Part shown: positions 11,985 to 20,136 of the stretch, in pieces
Position numbering within the stretch: the first letter of the stretch is position 1
How the letters are laid out: each line of letters starts with the position of its first letter
Assembly (NCBI GenBank): GCA_026625625.1
Contig: CP113055.1
Span: 2,482,501-2,546,500 of the forward strand
Direction: 5' to 3'
Source: Blastomonas sp. SL216
Lineage (GTDB): Bacteria; Pseudomonadota; Alphaproteobacteria; Sphingomonadales; Sphingomonadaceae
Length of the DNA: 64,000 nt
The notes under the pieces: model-generated
Told to the model about the DNA's origin: nothing
Database searches by the model: none
The model's input: only the letters and a program-made list of their open reading frames with translations
Translations under genes and position numbers: made by a program

Positions 11985-12959
11985 ATGAGCCTGGCCGCAT
12001 TGCCCTTTGCGCTGGCCCTCATGACGCTGCAGCCAGGTGGCGGCGATCCGGCAGCGCTTCCCGCGCCGATCGAGCAGCCCGCATCGCCTGCTTCCGCGCT
12101 TCCGCCCTGCCCCGCCACCGATCAGCTGGCCGCAGGATCAGCTGCCGCGCCCGCTCAAACGCCCGCCCCCGCGCCAGAGGGCGGCACGATCGTCGTTACC
12201 GCGCGGCCCGATTCGCAGCCGGGCGACCCGATGCTGCAATTGAACGCCCAGTCGTTCGAGATGGTGCAGGATGTCGACGAGGCCCTGGTCGGCCCGGTGG
12301 CGATGGCGTACAAGGACGCGGTGCCCAAGCCGGTGCGCCATGGCATCCGCAACTTCCTGCGCAACCTGACCGAGCCGATCGTGGCGCTCAATTTCCTGGT
12401 GCAGCTGAAGCCCGGCAAGGCCGCCGAGACCGTCGGACGCTTTGCGATCAACAGCACCATCGGCCTGGGCGGCCTGTTCGACATTGCCAAGCGCGACCCG
12501 TTCAAGCTGCCCTATCGCCGCAACGGCTTTGCCAATACGCTGGGCTATTATGGCGTGGAGCCGGGCGCGTATCTGTTCCTGCCGCTGATCGGCCCGACCA
12601 CGGTGCGCGATCTGGTGGGCGGAACGATCGACGGGCTGCTGCTGCCGACCGCCATCGGCGCGCCGTTCAACAACCCCTATTTCACGCTCCCCGCAGCAGG
12701 ATTGAGCGCGCTTCAGGGGCGCATCCAGATCGACGAACAGCTGAACGCGCTGCGCAACCAGAGCCGCGACCCCTATATCGACGCGCGCGATTTCTACCTG
12801 CGCCGCCGCCAGGCCGAGATCGACGCGCTGCGGGGGCGGGTGCAATATCCCGATGCCGACCTGCCGTTCGTCAATCCGGGCACGGGCCGCAGCATCGTGG
12901 TGCCGGTGACGCCGATAGTGCCTGCCGCTCCGGGGGTGACGTGCGCGCCGGTGGGGTGA
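11985..12959 (+). CDS. mlaA: MlaA/VacJ-family outer-membrane lipid asymmetry protein
   Basis: 324 aa with an N-terminal signal-like segment (ALPFALALMTLQ) and a Pro/Ala-rich linker to ~residue 65. The MlaA domain follows: FEMVQDVDEALVGPVAMAYKD, RNFLRNLTEPIVALNFLVQ and the hallmark GRFAINSTIGLGGLFD, GYYGVEPGAYLFLPLIGPTTVRD. In the Mla pathway MlaA removes misplaced phospholipids from the outer leaflet. A lipobox Cys is not obvious here, unlike in the enteric lipoprotein. The other mla genes are not in the window. Convergent with the fumarase gene across a long palindrome. Confidence 0.88.
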   Translation: MSLAALPFALALMTLQPGGGDPAALPAPIEQPASPASALPPCPATDQLAAGSAAAPAQTPAPAPEGGTIVVTARPDSQPGDPMLQLNAQSFEMVQDVDEALVGPVAMAYKDAVPKPVRHGIRNFLRNLTEPIVALNFLVQLKPGKAAETVGRFAINSTIGLGGLFDIAKRDPFKLPYRRNGFANTLGYYGVEPGAYLFLPLIGPTTVRDLVGGTIDGLLLPTAIGAPFNNPYFTLPAAGLSALQGRIQIDEQLNALRNQSRDPYIDARDFYLRRRQAEIDALRGRVQYPDADLPFVNPGTGRSIVVPVTPIVPAAPGVTCAPVG

Positions 12960-12983
12960 GGCCCAGCTCTATATACCACCCCC

Positions 12984-13180
12984 GCTCAGCCTGAGCCTGT
13001 CGAAGGCCCCGCGATTAGGGTGACGCTATTTGATTACGTCATCCTGAACTTGGTTCAGGACCCATCGTGCCCCAAGAGCCGAAGCCGCATGGGGAGAAAT
13101 GGGCCCTGAAACAAGTTCAGGGTGACGGACCACTATTACGCTCAGATCAGCGCGGGGCCTTCGACAGGCTCAGGCTGAGC
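12984..13180. repeat. Nested inverted repeat between mlaA and fumarase
   Basis: A 197-bp nested palindrome fills the gap between two convergent genes. The outer arms, 12984-13013 and 13151-13180, are a perfect 30-bp inverted repeat containing CTGAGCCTGTCGAAGG. The inner arms, 13038-13065 and 13099-13126, are a 28-bp inverted repeat with three mismatches, containing TCCTGAAC and GTTCAGG. Both cores are of kinds seen as dispersed repeats in many proteobacteria. It probably ends transcription from both sides; nested insertion of one element into another is a plausible origin. Confidence 0.85.
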
Positions 13181-13214
13181 AGGGTGGGCGCAAAGCAACT
13201 CACCCCCTCTGACC

Positions 13215-14738
13215 TCACGCGCCCTGCAACAGCCCTTCCTTGGCAATCTTCTCGCGCCACACCAGCGGGGCGAGCTGGTGGACGTTGTTGCCTTCGCTAT
13301 CGACCGCGACGGTCACCGGGAAATCGCTGACCTCGAACTCGTAGATCGCTTCCATGCCGAGATCATGGAAGCCGACGACCGTGCTCCCTTTGATGGCGCG
13401 CGCGACGAGATAGGCCGCGCCGCCGACCGCCATCAGATAGGCACTCTTGTGGTCGCGGATCGCCTCGACCGCCGCCGGGCCGCGCTCGGCCTTGCCGACC
13501 ATCGCGAGCAGACCCTGTTCGAGCATCATCCGGGTGAACTTGTCCATGCGCGTCGCGGTAGTGGGACCAGCGGGGCCGACGATTTCCTCGCCCACCGGAT
13601 CGACTGGACCGACATAATAGATCACGCGGCCGCGGAACTCGACCGGCAGCTGTTCGCCCTTGGCCAGCATGTCCTGAATGCGCTTGTGCGCCGCGTCGCG
13701 CCCGGTGAGCATCTTGCCGTTCAAGAGCAGCCGGTCACCCTGCTTCCAGCTCTGCACGACTTCCGGCGTCAGGTTATCCAGATCGACGCGGATCGCGGCC
13801 TTGTCCGGCGTCCAGTTGACATCGGGCCATTCGTCGAGCTTGGGCGCTTCGAGATAGGCCGGGCCCGAGCCATCGAGGCTGAAATGCGCGTGGCGGGTTG
13901 CTGCGCAATTGGGGATCATCGCGACCGGCTTGCCCGCCGCATGGCAGGGCGCGTCCATGATCTTGACGTCGAGGATGGTAGACAAGCCGCCGAGCCCCTG
14001 CGCGCCGATGCCCAAGGCATTGACCTTGTCGAAAATCTCGATCCGCATCGCCTCGACATCGGTCTTGGCCCCGCGTGCCTTCAACGGCCCCATGTCGATC
14101 GGGTCCATCAGCGCTTTCTTGGCGAGCAGCACCGCATGTTCCGCCGTGCCGCCGATGCCGATGCCGAGCATGCCCGGCGGGCACCAGCCCGCGCCCATTT
14201 GCGGGATCATCTCGAGCACCCAGTCGACGATATTGTCCGACGGGTTCATCATCTTGAACTTGGACTTGTTCTCGCTGCCGCCGCCCTTGGCCGCGACATC
14301 GACATGCACGTGATGGCCCGGCACCATTTCGACATGCAAGACACAAGGAGTATTGTCCTTGGTGTTGCGGCGGGTGAAGGCGGGATCGGCGAGCACCGAG
14401 GCGCGCAGCTTGTTGTCCGGGTGCAGATAGGCGCGGCGCACGCCTTCGTCGACGATCTCCTGCAGCGAGCGCGAGGTATCGTCGAGGCGGCAATCCATGC
14501 CCCATTTGACGAACACGTTGACGATGCCGGTATCCTGGCAGATCGGGCGATGCCCTTCGGCGCACATCCGGCTGTTGGTGAGGATCTGCGCGATCGCATC
14601 CTTGGCCGCGGGCGATTGCTCGGCCTCATAGGCCTCGCCCAGCGCGCGGATATAATCCATCGGGTGGTAATAGCTGATGAACTGCAGCGCGTCGGCGACG
14701 CTCTCGATCAGGTCGGCGGCTTTGATGGTCACGGTCAT
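13215..14738 (-). CDS. fumA: Class I (iron-sulfur) fumarate hydratase
   Basis: 507-aa 4Fe-4S fumarase that interconverts fumarate and malate in the TCA cycle. The N-terminal catalytic domain shows GHRPICQDTGIVNVFVKWG and MVPGHHVHVDVAAKGGGSENKSKFKMMNPSD; a central Cys lies in IPNCAATRHAHF. The C-terminal beta domain has GRVIYYVGPVDPVGEEIVGPAGPTTATRMD. Class I is unrelated to FumC. A GGGGGGA ribosome site precedes the ATG. Functionally linked to the sdh operon at the window start, but separately transcribed. Confidence 0.93.
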   Translation of the reverse strand: MTVTIKAADLIESVADALQFISYYHPMDYIRALGEAYEAEQSPAAKDAIAQILTNSRMCAEGHRPICQDTGIVNVFVKWGMDCRLDDTSRSLQEIVDEGVRRAYLHPDNKLRASVLADPAFTRRNTKDNTPCVLHVEMVPGHHVHVDVAAKGGGSENKSKFKMMNPSDNIVDWVLEMIPQMGAGWCPPGMLGIGIGGTAEHAVLLAKKALMDPIDMGPLKARGAKTDVEAMRIEIFDKVNALGIGAQGLGGLSTILDVKIMDAPCHAAGKPVAMIPNCAATRHAHFSLDGSGPAYLEAPKLDEWPDVNWTPDKAAIRVDLDNLTPEVVQSWKQGDRLLLNGKMLTGRDAAHKRIQDMLAKGEQLPVEFRGRVIYYVGPVDPVGEEIVGPAGPTTATRMDKFTRMMLEQGLLAMVGKAERGPAAVEAIRDHKSAYLMAVGGAAYLVARAIKGSTVVGFHDLGMEAIYEFEVSDFPVTVAVDSEGNNVHQLAPLVWREKIAKEGLLQGA

Positions 14739-14900
14739 GGCATTCCCCCCAAAAACTGGACGCGCTCTCGCATGGCGCGGGCGGATGAACTGCGACCGTC
14801 TCTATTGCGGCGCTCACGCTATCGCAAGCGGGGGCGGTTGGAAATGGGGATAGGGAATGCACTGGTTGAATTACGGGCCGGCTGGCCGCATGCTGCGGTG

Positions 14901-15563
14901 ATGAGATTTCGTGTCTGTGTCTTCAGCATGGTGATTGGGCTGGCAGTATTTCATCCTGCCGAGCTGTCTGCCTGTACATTGATGCCAGGCTATGTCGGGC
15001 CGTCGAACCTCGATCTGGCACTCGAGGCGGAATCGATCGTGCTGGCAAAAGTGGAGCGTCAGCGAAGGTCTTCTGATGGGGATTCCATGCCCCGGGTGAT
15101 TCTGCGGCCTGTCGAGGCGCTGAAGGGGGCGCTCCCGCGCGAACTGATCAGCTTGGAGGGCTATGTCGGCAGCACGCAACATGTGCGCGCCAGCTATAGC
15201 GATCCCAACGAACTGGTGGAGGCGCACCCGCAATCTTTCGACGGCTTTTGCGTCCGCTATGTCTTCATGCCGGGATCGACTTTGCTTCTGTTCCTGAAGC
15301 GCGACGCCAAAGGCTGGCAGGCAATAATGCCGCCATTTTCAAGAACCGCAGAAGATGTGCCGTCGCGACGGTCCCGATGGGTCAAGGCCGTCAGGCTTTA
15401 TGCGCGCGTCAGCCAACTGCCCGAGGAGCAGCAGGTCGATGCCTTGCTGCAGGAACAGGCGGCGTTGCGTCGGCGGGATAGCAGGGACTCACGCGCGATT
15501 GCGGACGATATCGACCGGGTGCTCGCTCAACGCCAAGCCTCATCCATGGCGCCTTCTGAATAG
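14901..15563 (+). CDS. Hypothetical exported protein
   Basis: 220 aa, not recognised. The N terminus reads as a signal peptide (basic MRFR, hydrophobic VFSMVIGLAVFHP, probable cleavage near ELSA/CTL). The mature part has an early Cys, a beta-rich middle (SIVLAKVERQRR, RVILRPVEALKGALP, LISLEGYVG) and an Arg/Gln-rich helical tail. The core pattern resembles exported proteins of unknown role, and I do not assign one. An alternative in-frame start at 14844 would lengthen the leader by 19 residues. Divergent from the fumarase gene. Confidence 0.6.
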   Translation: MRFRVCVFSMVIGLAVFHPAELSACTLMPGYVGPSNLDLALEAESIVLAKVERQRRSSDGDSMPRVILRPVEALKGALPRELISLEGYVGSTQHVRASYSDPNELVEAHPQSFDGFCVRYVFMPGSTLLLFLKRDAKGWQAIMPPFSRTAEDVPSRRSRWVKAVRLYARVSQLPEEQQVDALLQEQAALRRRDSRDSRAIADDIDRVLAQRQASSMAPSE

Positions 15564-16004
15564 TCATCCACAGCACCAAATTTGCCGTGCACAAGCCTGT
15601 GGAGAGGAAATTGTGGGCAAGCCGCATTTGCCCTCTTGCGATTTTTTCGTGCGGCTTTTTTCCGCGCGTCGCGCCCTGCCGGCAGCCCCCGGCCAGCGAC
15701 GAAACGAATCCCACGCGCGACGAACGGTGGTGTAAATTAACCATTTACCCTCTTGCGCCGGATTCAGGAAACGGCACTATAGGTAGTGGGGTACGCGGCT
15801 GGGGCATACCAATAACAGTGGGTAACACGAAGCGCGGGGGCAGACACCTGTCTCCACGTCAAGGGGGTTTTGCCTCTTTTCGGCCTTCTGTTGGGGATAA
15901 GTTTTCCCCCGCCGCGACCCACAAGATGCTATACGGGACGCTTGCGCCCCGAGTCGAACAATTGTGGAACAAAGTTTCCCATCAAATGTCATTACGGGGG
16001 CGTC
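15564..16004 (+). promoter_or_regulatory. Leader and promoter region of nrdA (441 bp, no gene seen)
   Basis: No convincing coding sequence. It holds a possible promoter (TTGCGC at 15753-15758, 16-bp spacer, CACTAT at 15775-15780), which would leave a leader of roughly 220 nt. Two NrdR-box-like sites follow. A short hairpin GGGGA...TCCCC is at about 15893-15909. A near-match to a DnaA box (TCATCCACA, one mismatch) lies just after the upstream gene, and GANTC sites of the CcrM type are present near 15763 and 15953. Confidence 0.5.
15774..15821 (+). promoter_or_regulatory. Pair of candidate NrdR boxes
   Basis: The first site, 15774-15789, contains the inverted repeat CACTA-tagg-TAGTG and fits the NrdR consensus ACACTATATATAGTGT at 12 of 16 positions by my count. 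It overlaps the proposed -10. The second, 15806-15821 (ATACCAATAACAGTGG), is weaker, about 9 of 16. The 32-bp spacing is the three-helical-turn distance usual for NrdR box pairs upstream of ribonucleotide reductase operons. Inference from spacing plus one good match. Confidence 0.5.
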
Positions 16005-18014
16005 ATGGATTTCAGAGATACGGGCAAGGGTAGCGCAGAAGATATGGGTGATGCAGATGTACTGGACGCAGCCGCCAAGGCGGACACCGCAGCAGCGGGC
16101 AATCGAAAAATCGCGTCGGGTGAGGCCAATGCTGCGGAAATGGCGCTGATCGCCATGGCCGCCACCCAAGCAGCTGCAGCCCAGCCCGCCGAGGCCATGG
16201 ACAGCAAGGCTGTCGCCGCGCGCCGCTTCACCGTCGTCACCGACAGCAGCCGCGATGCGCTGCTCACCGATTTCGGCAAGGAAACGCTGGAAGACCGCTA
16301 TCTGCTGCCCGGTGAATCCTATCAGGACCTGTTTGCCCGCGTCGCCGATGCCTATGCCGACGATCAGGAGCACGCCCAGCGGCTCTACGATTACATCTCC
16401 AAGCTGTGGTTCATGCCCGCAACCCCGGTGCTGTCGAACGGCGGCACGGGTCGCGGTCTGCCGATCAGCTGCTATCTGAACAGCGTCGACGACAGCCTGG
16501 AAGGCATCGTCAACACCTGGAACGAGAATGTCTGGCTCGCCAGCCGCGGCGGCGGCATCGGCACCTATTGGGGCAGCGTGCGCGGCATCGGTGAGCCGGT
16601 CGGCCTCAACGGCAAGACCAGCGGCATCATTCCGTTCGTGCGCGTGATGGATTCGCTGACCCTCGCGATTTCGCAAGGCTCGCTGCGCCGTGGCTCGGCC
16701 GCCTGCTATCTCGACGTGTCGCACCCGGAGATCGAGGAGTTCCTCGAAATCCGCAAGCCTTCGGGCGACTTCAACCGCAAGGCGCTGAACCTGCACCATG
16801 GCGTGTTGCTCACCGACGAGTTCATGGAAGCAGTGCGCGACGGCGCGGACTTCAACCTGAAGAGCCCCAAGGACGGCAGCGTGCGCGGCACCGTCAACGC
16901 GCGCGCGCTGTTCCAGAAGCTGGTCGAGACGCGCCTCGCCACCGGCGAGCCCTATATCGTGTTCAACGATACCGTGAACCGCACGATGCCCGCGCATCAC
17001 CGCGAGCTCGGCCTCAAGGTCTCGACCTCGAACCTGTGCAGCGAGATCACGCTGCCCACGGGCCGCGATCACCTGGGCAACGACCGTACCGCCGTGTGCT
17101 GTCTGTCCTCGCTCAACATCGAGACCTGGGACCAGTGGCACGACGACAAGCGCTTCATCGAGGACGTGATGCGCTTCCTCGACAATGTGCTGCAGGACTA
17201 TATCGACCGCGCCCCGCCCGAAATGGCGCGTGCCCGCTACAGCGCGATGCGCGAACGTTCGGTCGGCATGGGCGTGATGGGCTTCCACTCGTTCCTGCAG
17301 GCGCGCGGCCTCGGCTTTGAATCGGCGCTCGCCAAGTCGTGGAACATGAAGATCTTCAAGCACATCGCGGCCAAGGCATCCGAAGCCTCGATGCTGCTCG
17401 CCAACGAACGCGGCCCCTGCCCGGATGCCGCCGACCAGGGCGTGATGGAGCGCTTCAGCTGCAAGATGGCGATCGCGCCGACCGCGTCGATCTCGATCAT
17501 CTGCGGCGGCACCAGCGCGTGCATCGAGCCGATCCCCGCGAACATCTACACCCACAAGACGCTCTCGGGCAGCTTCGTGGTCAAGAACCCCTATCTGGAA
17601 AAGCTGCTGCGCGAAAAGTCGAAGGATTCGACCAATGTGTGGAATTCGATCCTGGAGAAGGGCGGCTCGGTCCAGCATCTCGATTTCCTGAGCGCGGAAG
17701 AAAAGGACGCGTTCAAGACCAGCTTCGAGATCGATCAAAGGTGGCTGCTCGAACTGGCAGCCGACCGCACGCCCTATATCGACCAGGCGCAGTCGCTGAA
17801 CCTGTTCATCCCGGCGGACGTCGACAAATGGGACCTGCTGATGCTGCACTTCCGCGCTTGGGAGCTGGGCATCAAGTCGCTCTATTATCTGCGCTCCAAG
17901 TCGGTCCAGCGCGCAGGCTTTGCCGGCGGCGTCGAGGCGGACAACACCATCGACGCGCCCAAGTTCGAGCTCGGCGAAACGACGGACTACGACGAGTGCC
18001 TGGCTTGCCAGTAA
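16005..18014 (+). CDS. nrdA: Class I ribonucleoside-diphosphate reductase large subunit
   Basis: 669 aa; the catalytic subunit that makes deoxynucleotides. Active-site Cys residues are visible at C156 (PISCYLNS), C345 (SNLCSEI) and C365/C366 (TAVCCLSS), and the C-terminal shuttle pair is in ECLACQ. SLYYLRSKS near residue 630 holds the radical-transfer tyrosines. The first ~75 residues are Ala-rich low-complexity sequence: the usual ATP-cone activity domain is absent. The start at 16005 follows GGGGGCGTC; a longer reading from 15870 has no family support. nrdB follows after 151 bp. Confidence 0.95.
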   Translation: MDFRDTGKGSAEDMGDADVLDAAAKADTAAAGNRKIASGEANAAEMALIAMAATQAAAAQPAEAMDSKAVAARRFTVVTDSSRDALLTDFGKETLEDRYLLPGESYQDLFARVADAYADDQEHAQRLYDYISKLWFMPATPVLSNGGTGRGLPISCYLNSVDDSLEGIVNTWNENVWLASRGGGIGTYWGSVRGIGEPVGLNGKTSGIIPFVRVMDSLTLAISQGSLRRGSAACYLDVSHPEIEEFLEIRKPSGDFNRKALNLHHGVLLTDEFMEAVRDGADFNLKSPKDGSVRGTVNARALFQKLVETRLATGEPYIVFNDTVNRTMPAHHRELGLKVSTSNLCSEITLPTGRDHLGNDRTAVCCLSSLNIETWDQWHDDKRFIEDVMRFLDNVLQDYIDRAPPEMARARYSAMRERSVGMGVMGFHSFLQARGLGFESALAKSWNMKIFKHIAAKASEASMLLANERGPCPDAADQGVMERFSCKMAIAPTASISIICGGTSACIEPIPANIYTHKTLSGSFVVKNPYLEKLLREKSKDSTNVWNSILEKGGSVQHLDFLSAEEKDAFKTSFEIDQRWLLELAADRTPYIDQAQSLNLFIPADVDKWDLLMLHFRAWELGIKSLYYLRSKSVQRAGFAGGVEADNTIDAPKFELGETTDYDECLACQ

Positions 18015-18032
18015 AACTATCGCCGCCCCGTT

Positions 18033-18051
18033 CCCCGGACTTGATCCGGGG
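18033..18051. repeat. Short palindrome between nrdA and nrdB
   Basis: CCCCGGA-CTTGA-TCCGGGG, a perfect 7-bp stem with a 5-nt loop. This sequence is a familiar dispersed palindrome in alphaproteobacterial genomes. Lying 19 bp after the nrdA stop, it may stabilise the upstream message or reduce read-through into nrdB. Confidence 0.7.
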
Positions 18052-18165
18052 TCCAGGGCGGGATGGCACTGCATCTGCCGTGAACCGCAGCCGTATCTTC
18101 ACCCACCAGATTTAACCCCGATACCGGCCCGAAGCTCCCCAAGAGCTGGGCCCAAGGAGCAAGCC

Positions 18166-19218
18166 ATGTCCCTTCTCGAAGCCCGCACCCAGTACAAGCC
18201 CTTCGAATATCCCTGGGCCTATGATTTCTGGAAGCGCCAGCAGCAGATCCACTGGATGCCGGAAGAAGTGCCGCTGGGCGAGGATTGCCGCGACTGGGCG
18301 CAGAAGCTCTCCGACCATGAGCGCAACCTGCTGACGCAGATCTTCCGCTTCTTCACCCAGGCCGATGTCGAGGTGCAGAACTGCTATCACGAAAATTACG
18401 GCCGCGTGTTCAAGCCGACCGAGGTCAAGATGATGCTGACCGCGTTCAGCAACATGGAAACGGTCCACATCGCCGCGTACAGCCATCTGCTCGACACCAT
18501 CGGCATGCCCGAGAGCGAATATGGCATGTTCCTCGAATATGAGGAAATGAAGGCCAAGCACGATTATCTCGCCACGTTCAGCGTGGACACCGATGAGGAC
18601 ATCGCGCGCACGCTCGCCATGTTCGGCGGTTTCACCGAAGGCTTGCAGCTGTTCGCCAGCTTCGCGATGCTGATGAACTTCCCGCGCTTCAACAAGATGA
18701 AGGGCATGGGCCAGATCGTCAGCTGGTCGGTGCGCGACGAAAGCCTGCACTGCGAAGGCATCATCCGCCTGTTCCACGCCTTCTGCGCCGAGCGCGGCTG
18801 CCTGACCAAGGCGGTGAAGGAGGACATTATCGACTGCTGCCAGAAGACCGTGCGGCTGGAAGATGCGTTCATCGATCTGGCGTTCGAACAGGGCCCGGTC
18901 AGCGGCATGACCGCCAAGGAGATCAAGCGCTATATCCGCTATATCGCCGACTGGCGCCTCAGCCAGCTGGGCCTGCCCGCGATCTACATGATCGAGGACC
19001 ACCCGCTCCCCTGGCTCGCCCCGCTGCTCAACGGCGTCGAGCACGCCAACTTCTTCGAAACCCGCGCGACCGAATATTCGAAGGGCGCCACGCGCGGCAA
19101 CTGGAACGACGTGTGGAGCGCCTTCGACAAGCGCCAGAAGAAGAGCGCCGCGAACGAAGTCGCGATCATCGACGACAGCGAGGACATGTTCAAGCAGGCG
19201 GGAATCGCGGCGGAGTAA
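18166..19218 (+). CDS. nrdB: Class I ribonucleoside-diphosphate reductase small subunit
   Basis: 350-aa ferritin-like radical-generating subunit. Metal ligands and the radical Tyr are present in NMETVHIAAY: E98, H101 and Y105, the exact E-x2-H-x3-Y spacing of the E. coli enzyme. The second ligand set is in VRDESLHCEG. The C-terminal tail keeps the Glu-rich end that docks on NrdA. AAGGAG lies seven bases before the ATG. No N-terminal ATP-cone is seen here either. Confidence 0.95.
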   Translation: MSLLEARTQYKPFEYPWAYDFWKRQQQIHWMPEEVPLGEDCRDWAQKLSDHERNLLTQIFRFFTQADVEVQNCYHENYGRVFKPTEVKMMLTAFSNMETVHIAAYSHLLDTIGMPESEYGMFLEYEEMKAKHDYLATFSVDTDEDIARTLAMFGGFTEGLQLFASFAMLMNFPRFNKMKGMGQIVSWSVRDESLHCEGIIRLFHAFCAERGCLTKAVKEDIIDCCQKTVRLEDAFIDLAFEQGPVSGMTAKEIKRYIRYIADWRLSQLGLPAIYMIEDHPLPWLAPLLNGVEHANFFETRATEYSKGATRGNWNDVWSAFDKRQKKSAANEVAIIDDSEDMFKQAGIAAE

Positions 19219-19227
19219 ACGATTAAA

Positions 19228-19866
19228 TTGTCTGAACCAGAGCCTCATCCTTGTGCGCATATCGACCTGGAACAGCGTCATGAATGGATGCGTCAGGATT
19301 GTGCAACCCTTGCCAGCGCACGGCAGTCGCGCGAGGATGGCCTGGTTCAGACAATTACTCAAATTTCTTCAACAGCAGTCCTTGCCATCCCCAGCATCCT
19401 AGTCGGATTTGAAGTTCAAATAATTGAAATTCATCAGAAATTTTTACTGGGAGCAGGTGCAATCGGGTTTATACTGGCTTTGAGCCTTTCTATGCTCGAA
19501 CAATCTTTCTCTGCAAGCGCTTACCGGATTCAAGAAGAGATAACAAAGCGCTTCTATCTTCTAGAAAGCGATATTGACAGCGATACAAGATCGGTTAACC
19601 TAGTCAACAATACGAGAAGTTTGGCTTGCATATCATTCGCGTTGGCCGTCTTGTTGAGTTCCGCTGGTGTAGTTTCGCTCTTGGAGAACTTTAATGGCAA
19701 ACCCGCCACCACCTCCTCCACCACCGCCTCCGCCGCCGCCGCCTCCACCACCTCCCCCGCCGCGCCCCAACTTCGGCGATGGAGGGATTCGGAAGTCTGC
19801 TCCGTCTCCAATAATTCCACCGCCGCCACCCAAAAAGTAGCGGATACACGGGGTTGCAAAGACTGA
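19228..19866 (+). CDS. Hypothetical membrane protein in a low-GC patch
   Basis: Up to 212 aa from a TTG start (MSEPE...); function unknown. Three hydrophobic helices are visible at about 47-66, 72-90 and 131-152, with a polar helix between the second and third. From residue ~157 the sequence becomes Thr/Ser/Ala repeats, which is what the +1-shifted reading of a polyproline-coding run looks like; that run is itself a good gene (19694-19840). So the natural C terminus is uncertain: a dual-coded tail, a frameshift or a recent lesion are all possible. Base composition is clearly lower in GC than nrdB. No strong ribosome site precedes the TTG. Confidence 0.5.
   Translation: MSEPEPHPCAHIDLEQRHEWMRQDCATLASARQSREDGLVQTITQISSTAVLAIPSILVGFEVQIIEIHQKFLLGAGAIGFILALSLSMLEQSFSASAYRIQEEITKRFYLLESDIDSDTRSVNLVNNTRSLACISFALAVLLSSAGVVSLLENFNGKPATTSSTTASAAAASTTSPAAPQLRRWRDSEVCSVSNNSTAATQKVADTRGCKD
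19694..19840 (+). CDS. Polyproline micro-protein overlapping the membrane protein gene
   Basis: 48 aa: Met-Ala-Asn, then an unbroken run of 20 prolines, then RPNFGDGGIRKSAPSP, and a second run of five prolines ending in two lysines. It lies entirely inside the preceding gene in the +1 frame. Its own ribosome site, GGAG at 19683-19686, is seven bases before the ATG. All four proline codons are used in mixture, so this is not a simple trinucleotide repeat. The length of the run would demand EF-P. Function unknown; a PPII helix that docks to a partner, or a C-terminal tail added to the membrane protein by frameshift, are the obvious ideas. Confidence 0.5.
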   Translation: MANPPPPPPPPPPPPPPPPPPPPRPNFGDGGIRKSAPSPIIPPPPPKK

Positions 19867-20136
19867 ATGCCGGTCGTCTCGACATTCTTCGGCATCATCA
19901 TCCGCATGTATCACAATGACCATGCGCCACCGCATTTCCATGCCAGCTATCAGGGCTTCGAGGCACTAATCCGAATTGCGGACGGATCGGTTTATGCCGG
20001 CTCGCTGCCCAATCGCGCCTTGCGACTGGTGCAGGATTGGACAATGCGCCATCAAAGCGGATTGCTCGACAATTGGCAGCGCGGTGTCGATCTGCTACCC
20101 ATGCAACTGATCCCCGGAGCCGATTTCGATGATTAA
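19867..20136 (+). CDS. DUF4160 protein
   Basis: 89 aa with the family hallmarks: MPVVSTFFGIIIRMYHNDHAPPHFHASYQG at the start, then IRIADGSVYAGSLPNRALRLVQDW. DUF4160 proteins are almost always paired with a downstream DUF2442 protein, as here (8-bp overlap). The pair behaves like a mobile module and has been suggested to be toxin-antitoxin-like, but that is not established. The ATG immediately follows the stop of the membrane-protein gene. Confidence 0.85.
   Translation: MPVVSTFFGIIIRMYHNDHAPPHFHASYQGFEALIRIADGSVYAGSLPNRALRLVQDWTMRHQSGLLDNWQRGVDLLPMQLIPGADFDD

Noticed and set aside
13278-14900. Long plus-strand open frame opposite the fumarase gene
   Set aside because: It is the high-GC antisense shadow of fumarase. 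Only its last part (from 14844 or 14901) looks like a real protein.
15562-15620. Possible replication origin with DnaA boxes
   Set aside because: Only one near-match (TCATCCACA) and one weaker TGTGGA site; no cluster, no A/T-rich unwinding region and no origin genes nearby.
15777-18074. 765-codon minus-strand open frame opposite nrdA
   Set aside because: Antisense reading of a highly conserved gene; the composition is Arg/Gln/His-rich and no family motif is present.
19694-19840. Simple-sequence repeat artefact instead of a gene
   Set aside because: The proline codons are mixed (CCG, CCA, CCT, CCC), the frame has a spaced GGAG site and a non-repetitive tail, so a plain trinucleotide repeat does not explain it.
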